In this document: in pieces, positions 10,061 through 19,248 of the stretch
Position numbering within the stretch: position 1 is the stretch's first letter
Layout: every line of letters starts with the position of its first letter
Assembly (NCBI GenBank): GCA_022641835.1
Contig: CP048725.1
Location: 124,001 to 188,000, forward strand
DNA: 64,000 nt
Direction of reading: 5' to 3'
Source of the DNA: Petasospora fabianii
Taxonomy: Eukaryota; Ascomycota; Saccharomycetes; Phaffomycetales; Wickerhamomycetaceae
The notes under the pieces: model-generated
Database searches by the model: none
What the model saw: the letters and a program-made list of their open reading frames with translations, nothing else
Told to the model about the DNA's origin: nothing
Made by a program: the position numbers and the translations under genes

Positions 10061-11732
10061 CGTTGTGTAATGTGTGCAATTGACGCGTTCTTCTTCTGGT
10101 TTGCACCTTTTGAGGTTGGATGGTGGATTAAAACTATTCAGTTGGGGGGAATCCGTTGAAGCTCCTTTAAAAATGTGGAAGGGGTAGGAGAAAAAGGACC
10201 AATTGAAAGTGTTTCTGAGGTGTTGGTGGTGATTAAACAGGGGAAATAAGTGTTAACGGTGTGTAATAAAGAGGAGGGAGGGACTTTAGTTGGAGAGAAG
10301 TGTTGGTGATGGAGGAAAGTTTGAAGTTTGGCGTCGTGGGAGAAGGGTGAAGAACGCGATGCGTGGTGAATTTTTTGGTTCTTGGGGGCTGTTGATGAGA
10401 CGCGTCGAGGAAGATTTAGCGGCGGAATCTGTGGTAACGTGCTACTGAATGGTGCTTACTTGGACATGAATGTGCACTGGATTGCCACGCGAATCCCTAT
10501 AAAGGGCAACTTGATGGTCCGTTTGGACTAGATCTATCCGCATATGGAAAGAGCGTACCTGTGGGATGTGCCATTGTGCGCTGCTCGAGCGCTCCACTGG
10601 ACGCGTTTGTTTACCTTTCCGTCGCGGCAAAGGGGGTGGAATTTGAACGCGACACTGAAGCGCCACTTAACGCGTCTCTTATGTAAGCAGTCTTTTCGCG
10701 CTATGAGCCGCAGTTAGGCCAATCACCGCTAGTGGTAGTCTCTACGAGGCGCGCGACGCGTAGTTCTATTCATCTGGCTCGAGCAGCTGTTTCACCATGA
10801 CGTGGGCAATAACCTGGGCCAAATTAGCCGATCTCTTGTACATGAAAAGCTGTATATGAATGTGCAACGCGTTGCTTTTTCGCTAATGGTAACTGCGCTA
10901 ATACTAACAGACGGTCAAGGACGCTGAGATGACCCCAGTCGTCTACCATATACTTCCAGAAAATAGTACACTGGAGCACAACCCGTCGAACATGACACTA
11001 TACTCAATCAATTAGACCTTTGTGATTCAGTTAATTGACAAGGAAGATTCCAAGCCGGGAATTCTTACCCATATGCGTAGCGTCAAATGATAAATGAGAC
11101 GCGTTCTCGTGTTCTCGAATCCTCGCATTCTCAAACTATACATTGGCGCACCGATACCCTTCTCGACAAGATACCCATTCCGTGTCTTGAATTCATGGGA
11201 GGTTGTATGCTCAGGATGTTTGAGTGATCTTTGTTTCTTTTGCTATATAAAGTCTAGATCTCAATGTTGTGAGATCCGAATTACGCCCTAAGCGACGCCC
11301 ATAAACTCACATGTGAAACCTGGGCCATTCAGACAAACTATAAAATATAATAAGTATATAATAAATATATATAAATATAGATATTCAATGAAACAAAGAA
11401 TCCAATTGAAATTAACTGCTACTGTATTAGTTTTTTAAAATTCGAATATTCTTTCATTTTTATATATATTCATTTCTTCTATTATGAATGACTTTATATA
11501 TATATAATATATTAGATATTGAAAACAAAAAATAGATCAAACGGAAGTTATTTAAGCAGATTTTGTCAGCTTCTTTCACAGCCGCTTTTGAGAGCACTGG
11601 AGCACTTCTAGATCTACTGTTGTTTTGAGCTTTCTTGCCTTGACAGGAAAGACTAACTACATTTTCAATTCCCAATTTAGAACTGCAAAAAACAAACAAG
11701 AGAATTCATTGATGACATAGAACAGTTGCAAT
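10061..11732. other. Long intergenic region: GIN4 upstream region and AT-rich SMT3 3' flank
   Basis: No convincing gene. The GIN4-proximal 1 kb is moderately GC-rich and dotted with MCB hexamers (separate entry). From about 11335 to 11540 the sequence becomes extremely AT-rich, with runs of TATATA and AAATATA, and forms the 3' flank of SMT3. This AT-rich stretch could hold a poly(A) site or a replication origin; neither can be shown from sequence alone. Confidence 0.6.
10083..11104. promoter_or_regulatory. Cluster of seven MCB (ACGCGT) elements upstream of GIN4
   Basis: The hexamer ACGCGT occurs at 10083, 10400, 10601, 10670, 10756, 10867 and 11099 (start positions). About 0.25 copies would be expected by chance in 1 kb. 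ACGCGT is the Mlu I cell-cycle box bound by MBF (Mbp1-Swi6) in G1/S transcription in yeasts. The nearest copy is 23 bp from the GIN4 start codon, probably in the 5' leader. Regulation of GIN4 is inferred; SMT3 points away from the region. Confidence 0.7.
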
Positions 11733-12106
11733 TTAGAAGGCACCACCGAGCTGTAAAAACTGTTAGTACTCCGTTTCCTTCGATCCCATTCAAAGTGTAA
11801 ACGATAATGACAATAACATACCTGTTCCTGGTGGGCCTCGATAACATCACCATCCTCCAATTCCAACTCATCAGGGGTACTCTCCGGGGTAACTCTAGTA
11901 CCATCGGCAAAGAATCTCAACGATGTGAGAGCCTTACCCTGTCTCTTAGCAAAGGCCTCCATAAGTCTCTTCAATGGGGTTGATCTCTTGATCTTGAAGA
12001 AGATCTCGGACTGACCATCAGAGACCTTCAAGTTGATATGTGTGATAGACTCATCCTTCTGGTCCTCACCAGCGACCTGTGGCTTCTTCTCTTCAGTGTC
12101 GGACAT
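11733..12106 (-). CDS. SMT3: SUMO (Smt3), two exons
   Basis: Exon 1 is 12106..11822 (95 codons) and exon 2 is 11750..11733, giving a 100-residue precursor. The 71-bp intron (11751-11821) has donor GTATGT, branch TACTAAC and acceptor CAG. Smt3 is the small ubiquitin-like modifier conjugated to lysines by Aos1-Uba2 and Ubc9. The beta-grasp body is evident: [44 protein letters not shown] and DVIEAHQEQ. Exon 2 encodes only LGGAF: the conserved di-glycine plus a two-residue tail that must be removed by a Ulp1-type protease. Without splicing the frame runs on with unrelated sequence to a stop at 11657, losing the di-glycine. S. cerevisiae SMT3 has no intron, so this one is unusual in position. Confidence 0.95.
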
Positions 12107-13913
12107 TTTTGTGAGTCGTGTGTGGCCTTAAATGATAACGTCACGTTGGGAATCGTGTGGCAAACTACTCTCATTACACCGCTCGCTCTTTGTCCACCAC
12201 GTATTTTGATCGCGCCTTGCGCGAGCGCGAGAGCTCAGATGCTTTTTGGAAGACCTGGGGCGGGTAAGACCTTTAACTATGGGGATCATCCGAATCTAGC
12301 ATCCACTAAAGTATAATGTTCTTTGTTAGATGGATGATACATAGGTTGTCGATTTCAAAGTCAGTATAGATTGTATCCTTCCCAGATATCTCAAGCACGC
12401 CCACAAAACGTAGTGTCAGTGCACATCCCCTATAAATAGTTCTAAATATCCATTTCGAAATATGGGCCGGTACACATACGATGATGTCAGCTGATAGTGG
12501 CACTGATATCCAATACTGAGATCAGGTTTGCGAGCTGTAGGATAGATCTGTACCGGGAAGGTGTAAAGATGAACAAATTGGAGGTTGAACTGTATTACAT
12601 GAGGATCTGATTGGGTAGATCAGTCATGAACCGTGATATATGACAGCTCCTTACGAGGAATAGAGACAGTGGCTGTCTCCGATTCTCCAGCTTGGCATCC
12701 TGGTCGTTTCAGAGATAAGCGTGCCTGGCAGATTAATTTTTGTAGCTGATGATGCACGATAATCACCCCGCAATAAGGTGGTGTCTTTACCGGTACTTTT
12801 ATGACTAGTGAAGCCCACTTTAAATATGTCAGTAGGCAGCTCATAGACAATATCAGGCCTTCGTATTTAGGATATAGGATATGGGTGACATTGATTCTTG
12901 ACCCACTAGAAGTCTGAGGTGTTGAGGGGTCATTCAACTGGGCTCCTGATGTCATAACGGCGCCAGGACAAAGAGCACCCAGGACTTGCTTGTCCGCGGT
13001 TGCAACCTGCGGCGTATCGAGCTCGTGACCGCGCATGATGACGGAGCGTCGTTGAGTATGCTTGTTCGGGGACCGTAGCATCGAAAATAGCTAGGAGCGC
13101 GGCATTACGAGAGTCCCTCCGCCGAAAAGCAGTTAATCTCTTGCGTTTTGACGTTAACTTTGACATTGTTAACGACTGTCCCTTGTGATGAAAGTGTTAT
13201 CAGTGTCGATAACATCCCTTTAAACCGTTGCCCCGCACTGAACCACTGGACCTGCCCCGCCCCACATCCCCCGGCCAAAAACACCACTGTAAAAAAAAAA
13301 AAAAAAAAAACTGTGAAGCTCCAGCCGCCAACCCCGCCCATGCGCGTCGAAACACCCGCCTCCGAAGCTTCTCCACCCCCACAATATGCGGCCCCTACCG
13401 CACCCGTCAGTTCGCGTCCCCCAGATTTTTCCTGATGGAAAAATCCCTTCTCTGTTCTGTTTGACGCCCCCCACTTACAACACCCACAGAACCTCTTGAC
13501 TACACTACACTGTCCTTACAACAGCCCGATCCGCCCCTACTCTCCCACTACCGTCTAGATCTACACGCTTCTCTCTTCTCACCGGCCCTTTCCCTCCAGA
13601 GCCTCCTCCTCCTCTCTACCCGCCGTCGCTCTCAACATCTACTTCACGCGGAGTCATAGCCGCCGACAAATCAATCACACGCCGCACGCTACACGCCACT
13701 AGGATTCCAACTGCTCTCAACGCAACCCGCCGCGTACATTTGTCTCTTGATCTGCCTATCAAAGCACATCTTCTTGAGTGACATTTTACTCCGTGCAAAA
13801 TCAGAGCTTTTTCTCTCTCGTGCTCCGTCATCCTGGATCTCTCACACGATCTCTTTCCTCACAGCATCATAGCACACCGCAACTGATACACCATATAAAC
13901 TCCATCTCGAGAC
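12107..13913. other. Long intergenic region between SMT3 and PSP1 (divergent)
   Basis: 1.8 kb serving as the upstream region for both genes. It holds an uninterrupted A20 tract at 13291-13310 and a strongly pyrimidine-rich strand (C/T runs) from about 13440 to 13640, upstream of PSP1. One ATG-initiated frame of 153 codons exists on the minus strand (12620-13081), but it has no recognisable domain and this length is about what chance allows. No tRNA or known RNA gene was seen. Confidence 0.5.
13291..13310 (+). repeat. Poly(dA) tract, A20
   Basis: Twenty consecutive adenines, flanked by CACTGT and CTGTGA. Such tracts commonly exclude nucleosomes in yeast promoters; here it lies about 600 bp upstream of PSP1. 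Its length may vary between isolates or be affected by sequencing slippage. Confidence 0.9.
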
Positions 13914-15701
13914 ATGAATCAATATAACATTTGGAATCAATCTGCATCAAAGTCCCAAACAGCGCCTCAGCATATTCTTCCTTCGTCTGAGGGAAATTTT
14001 GGTTCAATAGACCATAATCAGCACCCACAACAGCAGCAACAGCCAGCATTTGCCAACGCGCCAGCATCTTCCCCGCCAGGTCAGTCCTCTCTGTCACCAG
14101 ATGCTTTGATTGCACGTCTTAATGGCCTTCCAACTTCATCAAACTACACAAATTTCATTCAATCTCTCGACAATCCATCCGTAACGCAACCATATTCTGA
14201 TTTTGACTACGACTCTCATTCAAACTACTCTTTCCACCTGCCTTTAGAGCTTCAAGGTGGTGTCTCCTCCATCAACTCACGCAGACCAAGTTTTGCCGCG
14301 GAACAGACATACACACACACAAATAGTGCACAGAACTTTATGGCTCAGCCGCAGTTCTCACTTGAGCGTTTTGCTCAATCCAACAACTTCCAGATGTCTC
14401 AGGGAAATACCCAGAATACAGCATCTTTCGACTTCCGTTCAAGACGTCCCTCAATCCAGATAAACTCCAATTACACCACAGAGCATGCTTCACCGCATCC
14501 ACAACAACCTCATTTGAATCAGCAGCTTCGAAATCAGCAACAACAACACCAGCAGCAGCAGCAGATTCCAAATGAAACATCACAGTTCTACCAACATCAC
14601 CCACAACAACCGCAACCACATCATCAGGATCAGGGGTCGCTTCAAGGATTCAATAACTTTGATAAAAACGGATTCCAGTCCTATGGAAATGGTAACAGTG
14701 CACCACAGTACCAAAAGCAAAAACAGCACCAGCAGAGCCAGCAGCAGTTCCAGCAACACCAGCATATCGCGGGTGGTACACTCGAGCTGGAAAACGGTTT
14801 GCTATTGAACAATGGCGTCATTGTCTCCTCTCCAGCTCTTCAACAAGCATTTGCCAAAACGAAGAACTACTTCTGTGCTGAGTCCGCTTTATCACTGTAT
14901 GACGACCTGTGCAAGAAATCGGCTGAAATTCCTTTCCTACAAAAGGTCATTCTTAACCTTAAGAAGCTGAACAACATGTTTAGTCTTATCAAGCCAGTTG
15001 TTTTGGTCTTGACAAAGTCGGGTAAGTACGAGATCCTGTCCATCCCAGCAAATTCCAACATCCGTCTCCAGAAGAATGACGTTGTTATCGTTGATGGAGA
15101 TCGTGGTAAGGATTTAGTATACGTTCTAGCCCCATCAATCACACTTGATGTTGCCATCCTCATCAACTATCTCAAGAAACGTCAACACTCCAAATCGATC
15201 TCGTATGGTGGCACTGTACAGAACAACTCTGGTATCAGCAACACTGTCACTGATCTTGTCAAGGGTCAAGGTATCTTAGACGAGGAAACGCAGTTCCAGA
15301 TCCCAACAAAGCAGGTTTTGAGATTTGCTACATATCAGGAAATCTCCAACTTGCAATTCAAGCTCATTGAGGAAATCAAATCTTTCAAGACAAGTTTGCT
15401 AAAGATCTCGAACCAGCCACTGTTGAATGGTAACCTCACAATCTTGAACTCTGAATATCAATTTGATCAGAAAAAGCTGACATTTTTTTACTACTCTAAC
15501 CAAAGACTGGATTTTAGAAATTTGATCAAGGAACTCTTCAAGATATACAAGACAAGAATTTGGCTTTGTGCTGTTCCAAAACCGGAGGGACAAGTAACTA
15601 CGGAGTTGAGCAATGATGTTGGGATCGAAGATTGCTTGATTGATGACTTCCACGTGAGAAGCTTTGCAAATACATTGAGTGAGTTATTGGCAGGTGCTTG
15701 A
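13914..15701 (+). CDS. PSP1: Psp1-type protein with PSP1 C-terminal domain
   Basis: 595 residues. The first 290 are low-complexity, Gln/Asn/His/Ser-rich, with Q runs interrupted by H. The C-terminal region (about 450-545) carries the PSP1 domain: KLTFFYYSNQRLDFRNLIKELFKIYKTRIWLCAV, listed here only as landmarks KLTFFYYS, RLDFRNLIKELF and YKTRIWLC. In S. cerevisiae PSP1 was found as a high-copy suppressor of DNA polymerase mutations, and its paralogue is YLR177W; the biochemical role is not settled. The Gln-rich N-terminus suggests condensate or RNA-granule behaviour, which is inference. It has a long, pyrimidine-rich upstream region and ends 160 bp from the convergent DPP1-type gene. Confidence 0.87.
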   Translation: MNQYNIWNQSASKSQTAPQHILPSSEGNFGSIDHNQHPQQQQQPAFANAPASSPPGQSSLSPDALIARLNGLPTSSNYTNFIQSLDNPSVTQPYSDFDYDSHSNYSFHLPLELQGGVSSINSRRPSFAAEQTYTHTNSAQNFMAQPQFSLERFAQSNNFQMSQGNTQNTASFDFRSRRPSIQINSNYTTEHASPHPQQPHLNQQLRNQQQQHQQQQQIPNETSQFYQHHPQQPQPHHQDQGSLQGFNNFDKNGFQSYGNGNSAPQYQKQKQHQQSQQQFQQHQHIAGGTLELENGLLLNNGVIVSSPALQQAFAKTKNYFCAESALSLYDDLCKKSAEIPFLQKVILNLKKLNNMFSLIKPVVLVLTKSGKYEILSIPANSNIRLQKNDVVIVDGDRGKDLVYVLAPSITLDVAILINYLKKRQHSKSISYGGTVQNNSGISNTVTDLVKGQGILDEETQFQIPTKQVLRFATYQEISNLQFKLIEEIKSFKTSLLKISNQPLLNGNLTILNSEYQFDQKKLTFFYYSNQRLDFRNLIKELFKIYKTRIWLCAVPKPEGQVTTELSNDVGIEDCLIDDFHVRSFANTLSELLAGA

Positions 15702-15861
15702 GAGAAACAGAAACTATCACGTTATGAAAGGACTATAGAGAATAGAACTGTTTATGAGGCACGACTGTCACCTCACTACCCATCTACACTTTTTATCAAC
15801 TATTAAAGCAAAGAACGGTTCAAATACAATGTCAGTGATTAATTCATCTATAGACTATCTA

Positions 15862-16746
15862 TCAATCCTCGATAGTATTGTACATCGGAAGAGTAGGTTC
15901 TGTTTCTTGTAAGTATGTTGGATCCTTACCAGTAAACATCTTCTTGTACATCAGATGAGACACTGCAACACCAAGGAGACCACCCATTAAGATGTCACCA
16001 AAGTGATGTCTATAGTCCTGCGTTCTGCTCAATGCAATCCAGATTGCAACCCATTCTGGAGCAGTACATGCAAGCATCTTCCAAATGTGGAATTGTGAAG
16101 CGAACACTTCGAATTGAACACACATCCACAGAGTGATATAGTGCAATCCACTAAATGCCAAACTTGAATGACCACTCGGTGTCGATCTAAGACCTTCGAG
16201 AATCACTGATGTCGTCCCTGTACAGATATCAGTTGTATATGTCGTCTTTCCTGGAACAAGAAGTGATGTGTCGGGCACGCAACGGGCAAGGAAATCAGGA
16301 CGTGGACGTGAGATCCAGTTCTTCACAATCACCGTCATCAGGCCCGTTATCGTCACTGAAAGGATTAATCCAAGACCTGAGATATGGGTGAAATGGATTT
16401 CCTTCTGCGTAAGGCGGCGAGGGGAGAAGTTGATACGAGAGAGGAAGTTGAGAAAGAGGATGAAGCCAGGAATAAATGTTGTGATGATCTATACCAAAAG
16501 TTGTTAGTAGTAGCCCTGCAAAGTCTATATTCAAGTCAAACGTACCAGACACTGCCAGTCTGTCACTTGCTCATGTTCTGTGAATGGATGTTGAATCGAT
16601 GGGTCCTCGATGTTGAACTCTCGAAGGAATGGTTTGGTTCGAAGACCAATTGTGAAGACATAGATCTGACAGGCAACGCATACGGCCCAATCTCCAGCGT
16701 ACCTGGAGATATACTTTAAGGAGGCAACATTCACATTCAGTTGCAT
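15862..16746 (-). CDS. DPP1: PAP2-family lipid phosphate phosphatase, Dpp1/Lpp1 type, two exons
   Basis: Exon 1 is 16746..16546 (67 codons) and exon 2 is 16488..15862, giving 275 residues. The 57-bp intron has donor GTACGT, branch TACTAAC and acceptor TAG, phase 0. The family dephosphorylates diacylglycerol pyrophosphate and phosphatidate at the vacuole or Golgi membrane without Mg2+. Exon 1 contains DPSIQHPFTEHEQV, a signature of this group. Exon 2 has the three PAP2 motifs: K..ISRPRP, PSGHSS and SRTQDYRHHFGD, with the catalytic His pair in the second and third. Several membrane helices lie between them. The length fits Lpp1 (274) as well as Dpp1 (289), so the paralogue name is uncertain. 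The gene sits directly downstream of PAH1 on the same strand. Confidence 0.9.
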
Positions 16747-16992
16747 TGCGTTGTTTTGTCCAATATATTAGTGTCCGTGTAAGAGGTTTAGAGTCGTGGC
16801 TAGTAGCTGCGTGTTCTGTTAGTTGATCGACAGCACGGCCTTCTCGGTTGAGCCACTTTTTCGCGCGATAAGTCTATCCATCTACCCCGCATTCAAACTA
16901 TCAGACTTTCTTTTGGCTATTCTGAGAAATAATGTACTGAAGTATAATGTACTGCTTATGCTCGTCGTATTTTTTAATATATGCTATGCAAT

Positions 16993-19248
16993 TTATTTTG
17001 GTGGGGCCTTTTCTGGCGTGGCAGGCTTCGATCCCTGAGGCGTGTGAAAGTCGTTAATGCTGAGTTTGTTCATCAACTCACTGGCCCTAACAAACGATTT
17101 TGAAGACAAATGAAGCCCACTAGCGGTAGCTTGATTGAGTGAAAGTCCACTACTTTCCCTCATTGATGGTAAAATTCCCCTTGGAATTCCACTTGTGATT
17201 GCACTTCCTGTAGTAGGAGAATCCAATAGGTCAGCATCAAGTTCATCTTCGCCAAGCTCGCCATCCTGAACATCGGTGTTTATCGAAATTTCACCATCTA
17301 GTTCGTCAGCATCATCATCGTAATCCTCATCAGCAAATGACTCATCATCAGATCCATGGCTGAACTCATCTTCTCCTTCTAATTCATCATTCTCGTCATC
17401 ATAATAGTCATCTTCTCCTTCATCAGCATCGTCATCATCGTCTTCGCCGTCATCAGCATCGTCATTCTCATCATTCTCATCAACGTAATCAGCATCCTCC
17501 TCCTCGTTGTAGTTACTTTCCAAGTCGTCATTGATTGTCAGCCTGGTGCTATTGTACTGGTTCATAGGGTTGGCATTACTAGAATCAAGCTCATCATCAC
17601 TCAAGTCACTCAACTCCGGAAGTGGCTCTCTCCAGAAGTTCACGTCAGTGAAGTTCTCATCATGTACGATACCAGATCCTGTGACGGCTGGGAAGAAGTG
17701 GTCCACGAGTTCGTTGATGTTGACATACGAACTCTTGTAACCTGCCAACTCAAGCAACTCCATATGGACGTCACCCTCGGGATTGATCGTGAAAATTCTA
17801 GAGCTTGGAATCCCAACAGATCTGTAACTCAAAGCATCTGTGATTCTGTTACCAAACCCAGCGTAAAATGGAGTCTCATGGTCACCATACAACTTCTTCA
17901 AGTCACCCAGACATGCCATTTTGAACACCTCTGGCTTCTTCAGGATCACCTCTCTCTTCAATGCAGCAATCGTTCTGTCTGGTGACAAAATCACAGGACC
18001 GTCAGGCAAAGTCATACCTTCCTGCTCGATATTTCTGAGATAACTTCTTGTAGAATCTGCCTGTCCAACAGATCTTGCAGTCAAATACATGATGTTGTAT
18101 CCGTTGTACTTTATATCAGTGAACAGTTGGGCAACGCCAGGATGTGTCCAATCACGCCCCAGCATGGTCAATACATGACCCAATGCATCAGATTTGGTAA
18201 TTGTACCATCAATATCCGATATCACAATTGGAACATCTTTCTTCCAAAGGAACAACTTGGCGGTGATGAGTGCCTTACCCTTGTCGACAGAAAAGCACAC
18301 TTCGTTGGCACCAGATTTGAGGTCGAGACACTTGAGTTGGTCAGATGTGAGACGGAGGGTCTTGACATAATTGAATGATGAGCTCGCAGATGCAGCGGTT
18401 GTGTTGGTCTCTTCGTCAGAGTATATACTTCCTGTATCAACGGAATCGGCAGACATGGCCGATGGTGAGTTGACGTCGTCTGTCGAAAAGATTTTGATGT
18501 TTCCTGTCTCGTCTTGCTTCATGAGCCCAGAGACATCCACATCAGCCCCAAATTCTTCTGCAATCAACTTCTTGACCTCCTCGTCGGCATCATGTGTGTT
18601 CTGCGCGTTAGACTTGTAACCGTTCATATCTAGAAGCAGATCACCGTTGTTGTCAATCTTTGTGGGGATGTTGATCTTTGTGAGCTTTCGAGAAATCTTC
18701 TGGAACTTCTCTAACGTGATCTCCTTTGGAGATGTGGCAAGTGATGAAAACGTTGCAGACTTGGACAGCTCTGGGCTTGACCGCATGGCAGATGGAATGT
18801 CGACTGGAGGTACCTGTGCCAACTCTGGGGTAGAGAGTGAGATATCAAGATAGTCAGGTTCCTGCAATGCTGGTTTCCCCGAGGACTCTTTCCTTGGTGA
18901 AAGTGGTGGTGATGAGGCTGGAGAGCTCGCAGCCGAAAGCACAGGAGAGGTGATCATATCATTCGGAACATCAACATCCTTCGAAGCTTCAAAGACAAAG
19001 AATGCTTCGCCACCATCACCCAACTTCATGGGCAAATTGGTCATCTTTCCATTTATAATAAAGTCCACTTTCTTCTGAGAGGGCCTAAGTAATTGGAATT
19101 TTCCAAATCTCACGTGGAACGGTGAACATTGCAAGTCACCCGCCTCGTTTTCAACAACAATGACATCGATTGCACCAGACAAAGTTGACGGGTTTATCGA
19201 GTTCCACGTCTTCGTGACGGAGTCAAACGCACGCCCGACGTACTGCAT
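16993..19248 (-). CDS. PAH1: Lipin-type phosphatidate phosphatase Pah1
   Basis: 751 residues from the ATG at 19248, chosen because lipins begin with an amphipathic helix (MQYVGRAFDSVTKTWN); the frame runs further upstream only from a TTG. Pah1 makes diacylglycerol from phosphatidate at the nuclear/ER membrane and controls the membrane-versus-storage lipid balance. The N-LIP domain ends with KLGDGGEAFFVFE, containing the conserved Gly. The HAD-like catalytic motif DIDGT is at 345-349. A conserved Trp motif (NFWREPLPELSD) follows the catalytic domain. Residues about 575-680 form an extremely acidic stretch of Asp/Glu, far longer than I recall in S. cerevisiae, where the acidic tail docks Nem1-Spo7. 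A perfect Ino2/Ino4-type element (CAYRTGAARW) lies 140 bp upstream. Confidence 0.96.
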   Translation of the reverse strand: MQYVGRAFDSVTKTWNSINPSTLSGAIDVIVVENEAGDLQCSPFHVRFGKFQLLRPSQKKVDFIINGKMTNLPMKLGDGGEAFFVFEASKDVDVPNDMITSPVLSAASSPASSPPLSPRKESSGKPALQEPDYLDISLSTPELAQVPPVDIPSAMRSSPELSKSATFSSLATSPKEITLEKFQKISRKLTKINIPTKIDNNGDLLLDMNGYKSNAQNTHDADEEVKKLIAEEFGADVDVSGLMKQDETGNIKIFSTDDVNSPSAMSADSVDTGSIYSDEETNTTAASASSSFNYVKTLRLTSDQLKCLDLKSGANEVCFSVDKGKALITAKLFLWKKDVPIVISDIDGTITKSDALGHVLTMLGRDWTHPGVAQLFTDIKYNGYNIMYLTARSVGQADSTRSYLRNIEQEGMTLPDGPVILSPDRTIAALKREVILKKPEVFKMACLGDLKKLYGDHETPFYAGFGNRITDALSYRSVGIPSSRIFTINPEGDVHMELLELAGYKSSYVNINELVDHFFPAVTGSGIVHDENFTDVNFWREPLPELSDLSDDELDSSNANPMNQYNSTRLTINDDLESNYNEEEDADYVDENDENDDADDGEDDDDDADEGEDDYYDDENDELEGEDEFSHGSDDESFADEDYDDDADELDGEISINTDVQDGELGEDELDADLLDSPTTGSAITSGIPRGILPSMRESSGLSLNQATASGLHLSSKSFVRASELMNKLSINDFHTPQGSKPATPEKAPPK

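Noticed and set aside
10797-11014. TACTAACAG on the plus strand near 10904 followed by an open stretch, suggesting a hidden spliced gene upstream of GIN4
   Set aside because: No donor of the GTNNGT type lies upstream in a phase that keeps the frame open, and the resulting peptide resembles nothing. A TACTAAC heptamer is expected several times by chance in the window.
11335-11540. Centromere or replication origin in the AT-rich stretch
   Set aside because: High AT content alone is not evidence; no recognisable centromere elements were seen and origin motifs differ between yeasts.
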